Part shown: piece after piece, positions 1 to 9,393 of the stretch | Position numbering within the stretch: the stretch's first letter is position 1 | Layout: the number at the start of each line of letters is the position of its first letter | Assembly (NCBI GenBank): GCA_028532985.1 | Contig: JANCIK010000006.1 | Span: forward strand, 2,232,001 to 2,296,000 | DNA from: Stropharia rugosoannulata | Taxonomy: Eukaryota; Basidiomycota; Agaricomycetes; Agaricales; Strophariaceae | Length of the DNA: 64,000 nucleotides | Reading direction: 5' to 3' | Notes under the pieces: model-generated | Databases searched by the model: none | What the model saw: only the letters and a program-made list of their open reading frames with translations | What the model was told of the DNA's origin: nothing | Translations under genes and position numbers: made by a program

Positions 1-937
1 GGAGTTCTTGTACGCAGTAGCTATAGCTTGGGAACCCAGCAGACCCGCTTCTTCCGCTGCATACCAGTGGAACTCCACGGGAGTGGTGGGCTTGAATCCA
101 GATGCGAGGAGGGCTCTGAAGGCTTCCAGGAGATTGACCGAGCCGGTACCGTCGTCGTCCGCACCTGGAGCGCGCCCGCTAGTCGGGCTGTTGCCGTTGA
201 TAGAGTCTAGATGAGCACCAATGATGGTGACGGCTCCTGCAGCGTTGGTGCCGGGGATCTTGGCAATAACGGAGGACTGGACGAAGCTATGGCTGTACAG
301 GCTGACGGTGACATCGCTGCGTGAGTAAGTGTTTATGTACTGGAGATTATGAAGGAGTCAGCGAAGGCAGTGGGTCTGGCATAATTTGACTTGCCGTAGA
401 GACAGTATCTTTGATCAAGGTGCTCGCCGAGGCGCCAGTAGTAGCCTTGTAGTAGCGGTTGTTTAAAGCTGTCAGCTTGGCCAAGTTGGTCTGCATGTTG
501 GACGTCGAGAGGGTGCTGAGGATGGCATTGACGGCGCTTGCATGGAAAGTAGTTGGGTCTACATATCAATTCGACTGTAAGCTACCTTTTTTGTATTTCG
601 TGTATGTTTATGCGCACTAACAAGTAACGGCAGCAGCCTTGAGCCTGGGAGCATTTTGTTCGCTCTTGTAGACCTCCGTGACATCGAACTGGTAGGGCAT
701 AAAAATAATTAATTCAGGTATGCCAGGAGGATATGTATAGCGTACGAAGTGCTTGTTTTTTTTAATTAATGAGAAAATGTCCGCCTCTGTTTTCCACACT
801 GGATCAGCAAACTCTTCGAGGCTGATCAGGCGTAGTCCCTTCGCAGAATTGGCTGCTATCTCCGAAGACGTGATAGGTCGGGCAACAGCGCCAGAGATAG
901 CAGAAAGGGCAAGCACCAAGGGAAGAGAGAAGTGCAT
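1..937 (-). CDS. Secreted M28 leucine aminopeptidase (3' part outside the window)
   Basis: This looks like a fungal secreted zinc aminopeptidase of the M28E/LAP1 type, which removes N-terminal residues from peptides outside the cell. Three exons join in frame: 937-622, 558-395 and 339-1, giving 273 codons before the window edge; the family is usually about 380-390 residues, so roughly 110 are missing. A hydrophobic signal peptide covers about residues 1-19. Zinc-site motifs are visible: GAHLDS (H203, D205), [10 protein letters not shown] (D221/D222) and the catalytic EE pair at 256-257 in [11 protein letters not shown]. The start ATG at 937 lies about 75 nt downstream of a TATA-like sequence. 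The second intron needs a GC donor (GCAAGT at 394-389) and an AG acceptor at 340; no GT donor keeps frame there. The family call is solid, but substrate preference cannot be read from the sequence. Confidence 0.88.
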
Positions 938-1545
938 CTTGGCTCAGGCAGGCTCAGGCTCGTTCAGGCTTGTTGGGGAAGCACCGAAGGAAGATTGAGG
1001 CCTGCACCGTCGTATATAAATGCAAACAGAAAAATGCATGAATGAGTGCCAATGGTGCCATTGAAAGCAACCGAGATAACGACATCCCTTTTCTCCTGCA
1101 ACCATGCAGTAATTTACAGAAGACGATAAAGCGCCATTTGGAAGATGTAGGGCCAAGCCCCTGCACTAATACTATAGGTTATCGCGTCACGCGGTGCGTA
1201 CCTACTAAAGGTTGTTCCAAAGCGAAATGTGCAGCATTGAATTAGTGAGTACACATGTACGGTAATTGAGAACTCAGTAATACTTTGGCTTTTGTAACGG
1301 AAAAGACGGTGACATGGCGACAGCATAGGACAGCATGCGGCACTCGTGAATAACTACATGTCGGAAGGTAGTCTGGAGTCATGTGTCTGCGCATACGATA
1401 AGCCGGACTTCTGCTATTCACAAGACTTTACAAGGAGTTGCACAAGAGCTGGGCCGTCGATATTAACGCAAGTGCAACAAAGTTTTGATTGGATGCTCGG
1501 TTGGAAGTGGAAAAGGGCAGCCAAGTTGCATTCTGTTTAGTCATG
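938..1545. other. Gene-free stretch upstream of the aminopeptidase
   Basis: Apart from the TATA-like element I see no gene, RNA or repeat here. Short open frames on both strands show no family resemblance. It is presumably the promoter region of the aminopeptidase, now bounded by the retrotransposon insertion. Confidence 0.5.
1011..1020 (-). promoter_or_regulatory. TATA-like element of the M28 aminopeptidase
   Basis: On the minus strand this reads TTTATATACG, about 75-83 nt upstream of the ATG at 937. The spacing suits a basidiomycete core promoter. This rests on motif and position only. Confidence 0.45.
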
Positions 1546-1550
1546 CAGGA

Positions 1551-1813
1551 TGTGACGGGGCGTGATTCTCACGAGTCCCGGCACACGGGGTGAGCCTCGA
1601 AAACCAGACAGAGTAAAGCTGTGGAATTCAAGACTGCCTTCTAGCTACGATACAGAAGGCCTTTTATACTCTACGGGTCTGTTTGTACTTTATTTGCTTC
1701 AGTCCGATCGGTTAAAGAGAGGAAATGAAGAGTAATCTAGTATGTCAAAGAAATATAAGAAAAGGAAGATAAGATTAGATATATATTTGTGACGACGTAG
1801 GCGGTCCGTCACA
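1551..1813 (-). repeat. 3' LTR of the gag-only element
   Basis: This is the 263-bp LTR downstream of gag in the sense direction. It is identical by eye to 5706-5968, has 8-bp inverted termini (TGTGACGG/CCGTCACA), and contains TATAAAAG (plus-strand 1661-1668) and an AATAAA-like signal on the minus strand. Confidence 0.95.
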
Positions 1814-2850
1814 TACGCCCTCCAGCTGATGTGAAATATCAGCTAGGGAGACCGGTAAGTAATTTGAATGATAAAATGGTCAAATAAATTGTGTATGCAA
1901 AGTAAAAAGTAAAATAAGAGAAATGGAACTCAATTGTATTGTTGTCATCTTTTATTGAATGAAGCCTGCGCGCAATCTGCTTGCCGTCTGCACGGCGTTT
2001 CTTGTTGGGGGTGCGATTGTTGCTCGAGTAATACGAGCGCGTGCGTTTGCCATGAGACGGGCGTTCGCGAGGTGCCTGCTGAAAAGATCCATGATATCGG
2101 TGACTTTTTCTATATCCGGAAATTGCGGATCGAGGGGGTAGCCAGTGAAACGGCCCGTGGACGCGTAGTCGATGCTCTGGGTGATGTAAGGAAGTTTTGT
2201 GGTATTGCGCTGGGTCAGCATTGAGTGCGTGAACAATTACACGGTATCCTGCGGGTTCGGCAATCTGGATTTTTCAGGAAGAGTGATCTCGGGTACGACT
2301 AAGTTCAAGCGCGTAGTAGAGTACGTCGCGCATGAGCATGATGGGAACTTCGATAATAGTGTCGGCTTCGATGCGCAAGTAGTATGAGTGGCGCGAGGTG
2401 TGGAATAAACGTGAGAAACCGGAGACAGGGGCATCGAGTCCAGCGCGTTCGCGTGAAAGGCGGAAGATGGGTATATGCCCGAGGGGCTGGAGTTAGGGAT
2501 GGCTGACCCGACAGAGTAATTAGAGATTGCAGGGGCAGCGGAGGGGCCAGTGGATCAGCGGCGGTGACGGAAGCGGCGGTGGCAGTGTTATTAGGCGGAT
2601 TGGAGTGCGCAGACGTCGAGTTTTTCTTGAAGTGGAGTCCAGAAGTGTTATAAGAAATTGTAGAAGAAGGAGAGACAGTAGTGGGTTGGAATATTCAAGT
2701 AGAGATGGTAAGAACAAGAAAGAAAAGGGAAGCAATGAGAAGGAAAGAGAAAGAGCCTAAGACAAGAGGAAGGGAGACCAGGAAGGAATGTGTTTTATGG
2801 TTAGTTTGAGGCATGTTAATTTTTATTGAAGATTTTGCTCTTTATTTTCT
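1814..2850 (-). other. Unassigned 3' internal region of the LTR element
   Basis: About 1 kb lies between the gag stop and the 3' LTR. On the sense strand it begins with a polypyrimidine tract (about 2810-2640) holding a 39-codon hydrophobic frame at 2814-2695. It then has an open frame without an ATG (2492-2274), and a 94-codon frame at 2236-1952 with an ordinary amino-acid mix, for example YPLDPQFPDIEKVTDIMDLF. None matches protease, RT, RNase H, integrase or chromodomain by eye. Next to the 3' LTR is a palindrome-like AGCTGAT/ATCAGCT pair. It may be degraded coding sequence, captured host DNA or a packaging/structural region; I cannot decide. Confidence 0.5.
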
Positions 2851-5517
2851 CTACCACTCGCCCTCCAAATCGTCGCAACCGGCGAAGATTTGATTGTCCA
2901 AATATGTATGTGTTTTTTCATTATTGTTGGGGTGGGTTGAATAAACAGACCCGCCCTCCAAATTTTTGCAAATTTCTGAGGCTAAGCATTCTATCTCGCC
3001 AGATTTATCCAAAAAGGTTGGTGCATTGTTATCTTTTAGATCAATGTTTATTGAATAAGCGCCCGTCTCGGTATTTTCCGAGCGCTCAAGGACTTGGTCA
3101 AATTCGTCATTGGTTGCAAAATGCGATATGGTGTGGTTTTCGTCTTCTATGTAATAAACTTTCACATCATCAATATCATGAATTTCGTGGACATTCATAA
3201 TAACCATTGAAAGATCTAGCTCCATAAAGAATGCATCAAGGTTGTCGTCGTTTGGGGCTACTGTAGTGTTGCCAAAGTTCAAAAGTGGCTCGTTGTTATC
3301 TTCCATTATTTCGACATTATTTGCGTATGTATTTCGGTCATTTCTCAATTGGCTGATCGTCCTTTGGGGACAATTGCGTTTATAATGTCCTATTTCTCCA
3401 CAACCATTGCAATGCACAATGGCTTCATTTGAAGTGCTCGTTAATGGCATGCTTCGAGTAATATGCCAATTATTTATTGACTCATCTCGATTGTTCCTAT
3501 CGAATCTATTGCGTCTATTATTACTTCGCCAACTAGAGTTGCTAAGACTAGACTTGCAACTAGAAGAACGGCTGGATGAAATATTTGAATCACTGCTCGA
3601 TGCTCGACTTGACAAGTTGTCTGAAGAACGGCTTGTGGCACGGCTTGATGTGAGTGTCGAATTGCGCCACTGGCGCGTATTATTTTGCGCTCTTGATGCG
3701 GTTTCAAAGACCGTAGCAGCTTCAATTACATCATCCCAGCAATGTGTAAGCGGGTCAATTCTTTGTTCCATCAATTTGCGCCGTATCCAATTATTCATAC
3801 GGTAGAACAACTTGTCTACACGTTCTTGTGGTGTTGATGTACCAATTATTTTGAATAATAAATTCAGTTCGGATGCAAACTGCTTAATAGACATATTGCC
3901 TTGTCTGATTTTCTCAAGTTCCTCACGTTTACGTATGCGGAAGTCCGCTGGGAAGCAATACAAAAATAACTCGCGCAAGTATTCTGCGAGACTCCATTGA
4001 TGGTCACTTGCAATCACATTTGTCTCAAAAAATGTAGCGGCCTCACCGTCTACGTAATCTCCGGCATGCATGACCTGCTCGGAATCAGGTAAGCCCGCTT
4101 CTCGCATATAGCGCTGACATTGTTGGGCATATCTCGAAAATTTAATTGGATCCGGCTCGCCATCATAACGTTCCGGTGGCATTGGTCTGACAGGACCAAA
4201 TAGAAAGGTCTCACCCTGGTTGACAGGAGCTTGTTCATATATTTGTGGGGCAAAAGGGTTTGGCTCCACACTATTTCTTGCAGTCCCAGATAATTCAGAG
4301 GACTGCACATGGTTATTATCATTGTTAATTATTCTACCAATCAGGCTAGAAGAATGAATCATAGAGTCTGTTATGTAATCTCTTCTCCCAGCAGGTCTAG
4401 GAGTCACGAAGCTTTCAAATTCTCGAGATAGCGGCGTGTTTGCGATGTTCCGTTCCATTTGATCGGAGCGCTCGTTTAAGCGCTCATGGTTCCCACGCCT
4501 GCGCGACTCTCGCAACTCGTCCTCAAGACGCTCATTTCGGCGTTCTGTCTCTTCTAATCGCCTCAGAAGACTTCTCAGGTCGTATAGCTGGCTCTCAGGG
4601 GCCTTGGGGTCAGCTGAAACAATTTTAGAATCCGAAAATCGGACTTGTTGAGCATGAGGATTAAGTTTGTCCTGGGGAATGTTAACATTTCTCCATTCTT
4701 GTGGGTCAATACCTTTTCCATTATATTTCATTGGTACAGGGGTGTCCAGAATATGGATAAAATCATTAGAGTTAACTCCAAGCTCTGATAAGCGAGCTTC
4801 TTGAGCATGAGGATCTAACTCTTCCTGAGGGATCCCAACATTACTCCATTCTCTGATATCAACACTCTCCCCTTTATTCTTGGATTGAATGGAGGTACTT
4901 TCCTCCTTTGAATTATATGATATGGCTGCAGAGATTTCGTTTATTTTCTTCATCATCTCAATCATTCTGGTATCTTGAAGTTTGCACAAGTTCTGCATCA
5001 ATCCAAACTTGTTTAATACATTATCCATAATTGGAAATAATTGATTAACTGCAGCTTTGGTATTGGCTACAGTGGTTACTAATTCTTCCATATCCAGGGG
5101 TCTGTCACTCCCAAAAAGAATAGATTCATTTTCCTCAGGTAGAGGAGGTGACAAGTTACTAAGTACGTTATTACTTCCTGCACTGACAGGTAAATTCCGC
5201 CCACTGCCCGTGGCGCGGCTGTGCTGGGCTTCGCCCAAAGCACGAGAATGTTGGGCTTCGCCCAAAGCACGAGGATGCTGGGCTTCGCCCATAGCATCTG
5301 CGCCGCGCAGATCGTCATCTGCCGTCGCGTTCAAAGGCGCGCCCACGCGGGCCGCCGTCCGGCGGCTGCGCCTAGCAGCCCCGGAAAAATGCTCAGGGGG
5401 AGCGACCCCTTCTTGAGAGCGTTCGGGCATATCAGCACCGTGTCCTGTAACCGAGCCCTGCATTCCAGCAACAGGCTCGGCGTGATCACTAGGACCAGTC
5501 TCCATTCTCGAAGACAT
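2851..5517 (-). CDS. gag: Retrotransposon Gag polyprotein, 888 aa, intact
   Basis: This is the capsid/nucleocapsid protein that would package element RNA into virus-like particles. A single uninterrupted frame starts at ATG 5517, about 190 nt inside the 5' LTR. From N to C it has: a low-complexity region with three 9-residue copies related to RALGEAQHS (about residues 72-98); two imperfect repeats containing REWSNVGIPQEELDPHAQE and PQEWRNVNIPQDKLNPHAQ; a charged coiled-coil-like segment; a retrotransposon_gag fold (about 455-615, with LRELFLYCFP and QFASELNLLF); an S/R-rich linker; and one CCHC zinc knuckle with C703, C706, H711 and C716. A roughly 170-residue acidic tail follows. No D[TS]G protease motif and no RT or integrase motif is present. 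The long acidic tail beyond the knuckle is unusual. Confidence 0.92.
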   Translation of the reverse strand: MSSRMETGPSDHAEPVAGMQGSVTGHGADMPERSQEGVAPPEHFSGAARRSRRTAARVGAPLNATADDDLRGADAMGEAQHPRALGEAQHSRALGEAQHSRATGSGRNLPVSAGSNNVLSNLSPPLPEENESILFGSDRPLDMEELVTTVANTKAAVNQLFPIMDNVLNKFGLMQNLCKLQDTRMIEMMKKINEISAAISYNSKEESTSIQSKNKGESVDIREWSNVGIPQEELDPHAQEARLSELGVNSNDFIHILDTPVPMKYNGKGIDPQEWRNVNIPQDKLNPHAQQVRFSDSKIVSADPKAPESQLYDLRSLLRRLEETERRNERLEDELRESRRRGNHERLNERSDQMERNIANTPLSREFESFVTPRPAGRRDYITDSMIHSSSLIGRIINNDNNHVQSSELSGTARNSVEPNPFAPQIYEQAPVNQGETFLFGPVRPMPPERYDGEPDPIKFSRYAQQCQRYMREAGLPDSEQVMHAGDYVDGEAATFFETNVIASDHQWSLAEYLRELFLYCFPADFRIRKREELEKIRQGNMSIKQFASELNLLFKIIGTSTPQERVDKLFYRMNNWIRRKLMEQRIDPLTHCWDDVIEAATVFETASRAQNNTRQWRNSTLTSSRATSRSSDNLSSRASSSDSNISSSRSSSCKSSLSNSSWRSNNRRNRFDRNNRDESINNWHITRSMPLTSTSNEAIVHCNGCGEIGHYKRNCPQRTISQLRNDRNTYANNVEIMEDNNEPLLNFGNTTVAPNDDNLDAFFMELDLSMVIMNVHEIHDIDDVKVYYIEDENHTISHFATNDEFDQVLERSENTETGAYSINIDLKDNNAPTFLDKSGEIECLASEICKNLEGGSVYSTHPNNNEKTHTYLDNQIFAGCDDLEGEW
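5222..5302 (-). repeat. Three 27-nt tandem repeats inside gag
   Basis: Three in-frame copies of a 27-nt unit (5222-5248, 5249-5275, 5276-5302) share the core GGGCTTCGCCCA. They encode the 9-residue repeats near the Gag N terminus. The core is itself an inverted repeat (GGGC..GCCC), so each unit could fold. Confidence 0.8.
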
Positions 5518-5705
5518 GTGTAGTAACTAAAAATAAAAACGGTTAGCTACTAGGATAAAAATTTGAGCACTACGCCTGGGGGGTGTTTGATGGCCAGTCA
5601 AAGGTCCAGTAACGGGCTTGCTCGTCGTAGAGAGTACCAGCAGAGGTTCGGGGTGATCCCGTAAAGCAGTAGAGTATACCGACAGCAAGGGTACTGTCAA
5701 AAATA

Positions 5706-5968
5706 TGTGACGGGGCGTGATTCTCACGAGTCCCGGCACACGGGGTGAGCCTCGAAAACCAGACAGAGTAAAGCTGTGGAATTCAAGACTGCCTTCTAGC
5801 TACGATACAGAAGGCCTTTTATACTCTACGGGTCTGTTTGTACTTTATTTGCTTCAGTCCGATCGGTTAAAGAGAGGAAATGAAGAGTAATCTAGTATGT
5901 CAAAGAAATATAAGAAAAGGAAGATAAGATTAGATATATATTTGTGACGACGTAGGCGGTCCGTCACA
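5706..5968 (-). repeat. 5' LTR of the gag-only element
   Basis: This 263-bp copy is identical to the LTR at 1551-1813 and supplies the promoter of the element. The host sequence CAGGA follows immediately at 5969-5973 and matches 1546-1550. Confidence 0.95.
5816..5823 (-). promoter_or_regulatory. TATA box in the 5' LTR
   Basis: The minus strand reads TATAAAAG, about 300 nt upstream of the gag ATG at 5517. It sets the transcription direction of the element and fits a U3/R boundary just downstream. Confidence 0.7.
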
Positions 5969-6305
5969 CAGGACCTCCACGTGACCGCGACATATGGAGA
6001 TCCAAATGGATGATTTAATCGTCGCGGGCAAGTCGCGGGACACGCTCGTAACTCTTGACACAGGCGCCACTTCGACGATCCCAGAGCATTCTCATTGCAC
6101 TTCTTTAGCCGCAAATTAGCATTCATAGCATCTGAAATTTGTAAATGAGTCGTCTTCCGCAGTTGTTCGATACCCTCAAACAAATGACTTCTTAGACTCA
6201 TTCAAAATCATGTACGGAACCGCATATGTCACTGGCAGTCAGCCTCTGTCGATGGAACACAGCTCGTTCGGGTGCACTTCTATTTCCCCTCGCTGACAAC
6301 TTGTC

Positions 6306-8358
6306 ATGGGAAACTCGTCTAGCGGCGGCGGAGAGTCAAGTCTCGTTAGACAAGCTGCAAGCTGCTCCACAAGCTCCTTGGATATCCAGCTACTGCTCTC
6401 TGTCAACCGCTCACAGTCACTCTTGACAGAGTCAGCTACTCTTATTTCTCTCTGTAGCGATGACGGTGACAGTCTGCCTCACTTTCCTTCTTCCAAGGTT
6501 CCTGGTTTTTCTTTGGTCGGACTTGGCGACAACTTGAAGTTTTTTTCCACCACGATTGCCCAACGCTCAGAGGAATGCAAACAGTCGGCAGTATTGGTCA
6601 CGGCTCCGACTCTGCCTCGCCTAAAGTGCATGCTCAAAGAGTGCCTCAGTATCACTAAGTGGGCAGTAAGTACAACCTCATATTACATTGCTCTCCTGCA
6701 GACTAATCTATCTCAGCAAAGTTCAACAGGACAGCAGCCTCCTAATCACATCCCATGGACGAATGTGCGCTTACCACCAGTCTGCGAATGGATCCCTGAA
6801 GGCTCTTTCTTTTCACCGGAGAATTTTTCGCTTGCATTGCTTGAGTCAAAGATTTGCAAATCTACTAGGGAACTCGCCCATATGTCATGTTTAGATGATA
6901 CTGAAGATGATTCCCGCAAGGACTTGCTGTTTTTCTGTCCGGATGGCGATGACACACTGTACTATCAAGTCTGCGATCCAGAGAACGTCGAATCATCAGG
7001 GTGTCCAGAATTCCCACAGGTGTATACACAAGCAACAACTACCGAGCCATCACTGCCGTCGCTTGTCGTCTCAAACACATACTATACGTTTCCAATCCCG
7101 TACGAATCATCAGAGTCAGCTTTGGCTAGGATCGATACATTATCGCACCGCAGGGGCAAAAGAGGTCCTCCTCCCTTAATTGACAGACGCAATGTGGTTC
7201 TCGATATTCCGTATCCAGGCCTCCCCACAGCCTTCGCTGGTACGCCTTCAACTGAAACGATGAGCTCATCGGAAAAATCCACGGCATATACTGATGAAAA
7301 GCCTGTATTGTGCTTTGAGGATATGATTAAGAACCTTCGACTGCAGTGTTCTAGCTTGGAACTGCAGATTCCTACAGCAGACCCCACCTGGAATTCCCGA
7401 TCTCCAGAGCCTCTGTCCTCCGCAGCATGTGTAGATGAGCAGAAGAAGAACAGTGCAGAACAGAAGAATATCCGAGCCCCCCTCCACAATCCGGTGCATT
7501 TGAGAGCTAGAAGCGTGTTTGTACCCTCATCCTCCAATGCAATGCTTGGATCTTCATTCGGTGAATATTTATCCCGTCGCTTATATTTTCATGGAAATCT
7601 GACATACATCAACAGAGGAAAAGCAAAAAATGAAGTTAATTGACACAGCGATGATGGCGCATTCCATTACAGTGACCGAGACAGATATTCCTGGTGATGA
7701 TGCAGTCTCGACGGGCCCCGCACCTCGGCAATTGCGCTCCGCTATGGTTAAAGCTTCGTCTGACAAAGGCAAAAGTCCTTTCAAAAAGGTTAGATTTGCG
7801 GTCTTGGAATGCGAACCCCCGTCGGAACATATTCATGTTCTTTATAAAGTCAGAGAAATGGTTCAACCCGAGATAGAGGATTCACCAGGAAAGGGAGGTC
7901 GTAATACCACCAGTAATGACAAAAAACAGGTACCTCCACTCCAACGATCCGCTACATGGAGTCAAAGGCAGCCTTGGAAAGAACTGCGAAGGGCTCGAAG
8001 CGCGAGCTCCAATCTCCCCCGCTCACATTCGCTCCTTGTCGACTCTTTTACGCCGCCAATGTTGGAAGAACAACGCGCAGAACCGGAAGCTAAAAATGTG
8101 AATTTGCATTCTGGTAGTAATGGAGGTAGCACCCCTGCCCATTCAACGTCTTCTTTGGGAAGGCACTCCTTGAGCCGTATCATCAAAGGGCCAATGTTCT
8201 CTGGCAGGGATGGGAGGCGCGCAACTTTCGCACTGGGCGGTCATGAGGTCGATGAGAATGCTGTAAGACGCGAGAATCAATCTCCCCCCGAAGGCCGTCA
8301 AAAAAGAAAGAGTCGGATGCCTATTCCCCTTCGGAGTATATTAACTCGGTTCAAATAG
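6306..8358 (+). CDS. Hypothetical protein, about 648 aa, three exons
   Basis: I do not recognise this family. The best model joins 6306-6665, 6717-7560 and 7616-8358. The first intron (GTAAGT...ACTAAT...CAG) is 51 nt and free of stops, so it can also be read through. The second is 55 nt with CTGAC near the acceptor and is needed to connect the two long frames. The product is rich in Ser, Thr and Pro and has no membrane segment, signal peptide or clear domain. More ordered-looking stretches are the cysteine-containing segment near residues 95-120, PPPLIDRRNVVLDIPYPG, and SPFKKVRFAVLECEPPSE in the last exon. The C terminus is basic with scattered RS and RRARS motifs, suggesting phosphorylation or nuclear targeting. 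It starts only 337 bp from the LTR element, which may have split its promoter. Confidence 0.7.
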
Positions 8359-8945
8359 CGTGTGCGAGCCTGTGAGTAAGTAGAAATTATATAGTATCTC
8401 CTTTTGTCCCACGAGTAATGGTGTGATGTGTGTGTGTCGAAGTGGAGCTCGATTAAGTAGGATTAAGTATAACTATATGTTATCTGATGGTACGGTATGT
8501 TTACATACATTGAACTTACGTACACATACAGGTTGCTTCTGATAATGAAGGGAGACAGAGTGTGTGAGTGTACTGAGCACTCAAACAGCCGCATAACGTA
8601 CACGCTGAACAAATATTTGCATACAGACGTCCAATATTATGTGATTCTGTGTTGACTATGTGTGAAATGATCTTGAAGTTGAATCAAAGTTGAATCAACG
8701 TTTAATCAGTGCCAGACAGCCATGGCGGTGATTCTGTGTGGGCGCTTACAGCCGTTGTCACAACGTTGGGCCTACTACCAACCTACTACATAGAAATTCA
8801 TGACTGCCGCTAGGTATCATGAATCGCATATGAATCATATCATTCATAACACAGTTGCTTATTGGTTGCCAAGTCAATCGACGGAAAACATGTAGATGCA
8901 ACACTACAGCTTGGTTTTTCATGCATGTTTATTCCAATAAATATT
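8359..8945. other. Gene-free stretch between a hypothetical gene and the tRNA
   Basis: This AT-rich stretch holds no supported gene. A short segment near 8680-8710 repeats the phrase TTGAATCA and resembles subterminal repeats of the small TIR element at 32.4-32.9 kb; no terminal inverted repeats are visible here. Confidence 0.4.
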
Positions 8946-9027
8946 GGCCTGATGGTCTAGTAGTATGATTCCTTGTTAGGGTTTCCTATTATCGAGGAGG
9001 TCCCGGGTTCAATTCCCGGTCAGGCCC
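8946..9027 (+). tRNA. tRNA-Pro(AGG) with a 10-nt intron
   Basis: A full cloverleaf can be drawn. The acceptor stem is GGCCTGA/TCAGGCC, the D arm contains GGTCTAGTAGTAT, the anticodon stem is CCTTG/CGAGG (8971-8975 with 8993-8997), and the T arm is CCGGG-TTCAATT-CCCGG. The anticodon AGG lies at 8978-8980. Ten extra bases (8982-8991) sit after position 37, the canonical place for a nuclear tRNA intron. Removing them leaves 72 nt, the normal size. A T-run terminator follows at 9038. Confidence 0.93.
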
Positions 9028-9037
9028 TGAGGGTGTA

Positions 9038-9042
9038 TTTTT
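9038..9042 (+). terminator. RNA polymerase III terminator of tRNA-Pro
   Basis: TTTTT lies 11 nt after the 3' end of the tRNA, the expected Pol III stop signal. Confidence 0.8.
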
Positions 9043-9393
9043 CCTCTCGGAAGCAAGAATACGCTTCATAAAATTTACAATTCCGTAATCCGAAGTTCGA
9101 ACTTTGAACTTTGAAGCGTTTTTTTTATATACTTTACCTCAAAAGTGAAAGTTGGGTGGAGCTTGGCTGCTGCTCACTAATTATTGCTCGGCCACGTGTC
9201 GACAGAGCCTTGAGGCCCCTTGAGCATAAGATTTGCAAAGTTAAACGTAGTATATCCGGCAGTGACATTTCGACATGTTAATACGTTCTGCTACGAAAAT
9301 GTTTGGCAAAAAAGCGTCCTATTAGTACTACAGCACAATAAAGCAACCCAGATCTCTGAAAACATGTTGGCTGATATCTTATGAGGCCGGGGG

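Larger units (their letters stand above)
1551..5968 (-). mobile_element. Complete gag-only (non-autonomous) LTR retrotransposon
   Basis: A 4418-bp element is bounded by two 263-bp LTRs (1551-1813 and 5706-5968) that I could not distinguish base for base. Each LTR starts TGTGACGG and ends CCGTCACA. Both sides carry the same 5-bp host sequence CAGGA (1546-1550 and 5969-5973), the expected target duplication. The sense strand is minus: gag reads that way, each LTR has a TATAAAAG box on that strand, and a purine run (GGAGGG) precedes the LTR at 1813. No TGG-initiated primer-binding site follows the 5' LTR, so priming is unclear. Internally there is one intact gag and about 1 kb of unassigned sequence; protease, reverse transcriptase, RNase H and integrase are absent. 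It resembles the TR-GAG class described in plants and would need an autonomous partner to move. Identical LTRs and an open gag imply very recent insertion. Confidence 0.93.

Noticed and set aside
1814..2850. A decayed pol gene
   Set aside because: No remnant of the RT YxDD box, RNase H or integrase motifs could be found in any minus-strand frame; left as unassigned.
5527..5739. 70-codon frame between the 5' LTR and gag
   Set aside because: It crosses the LTR boundary and shows no protein likeness; it is leader sequence.
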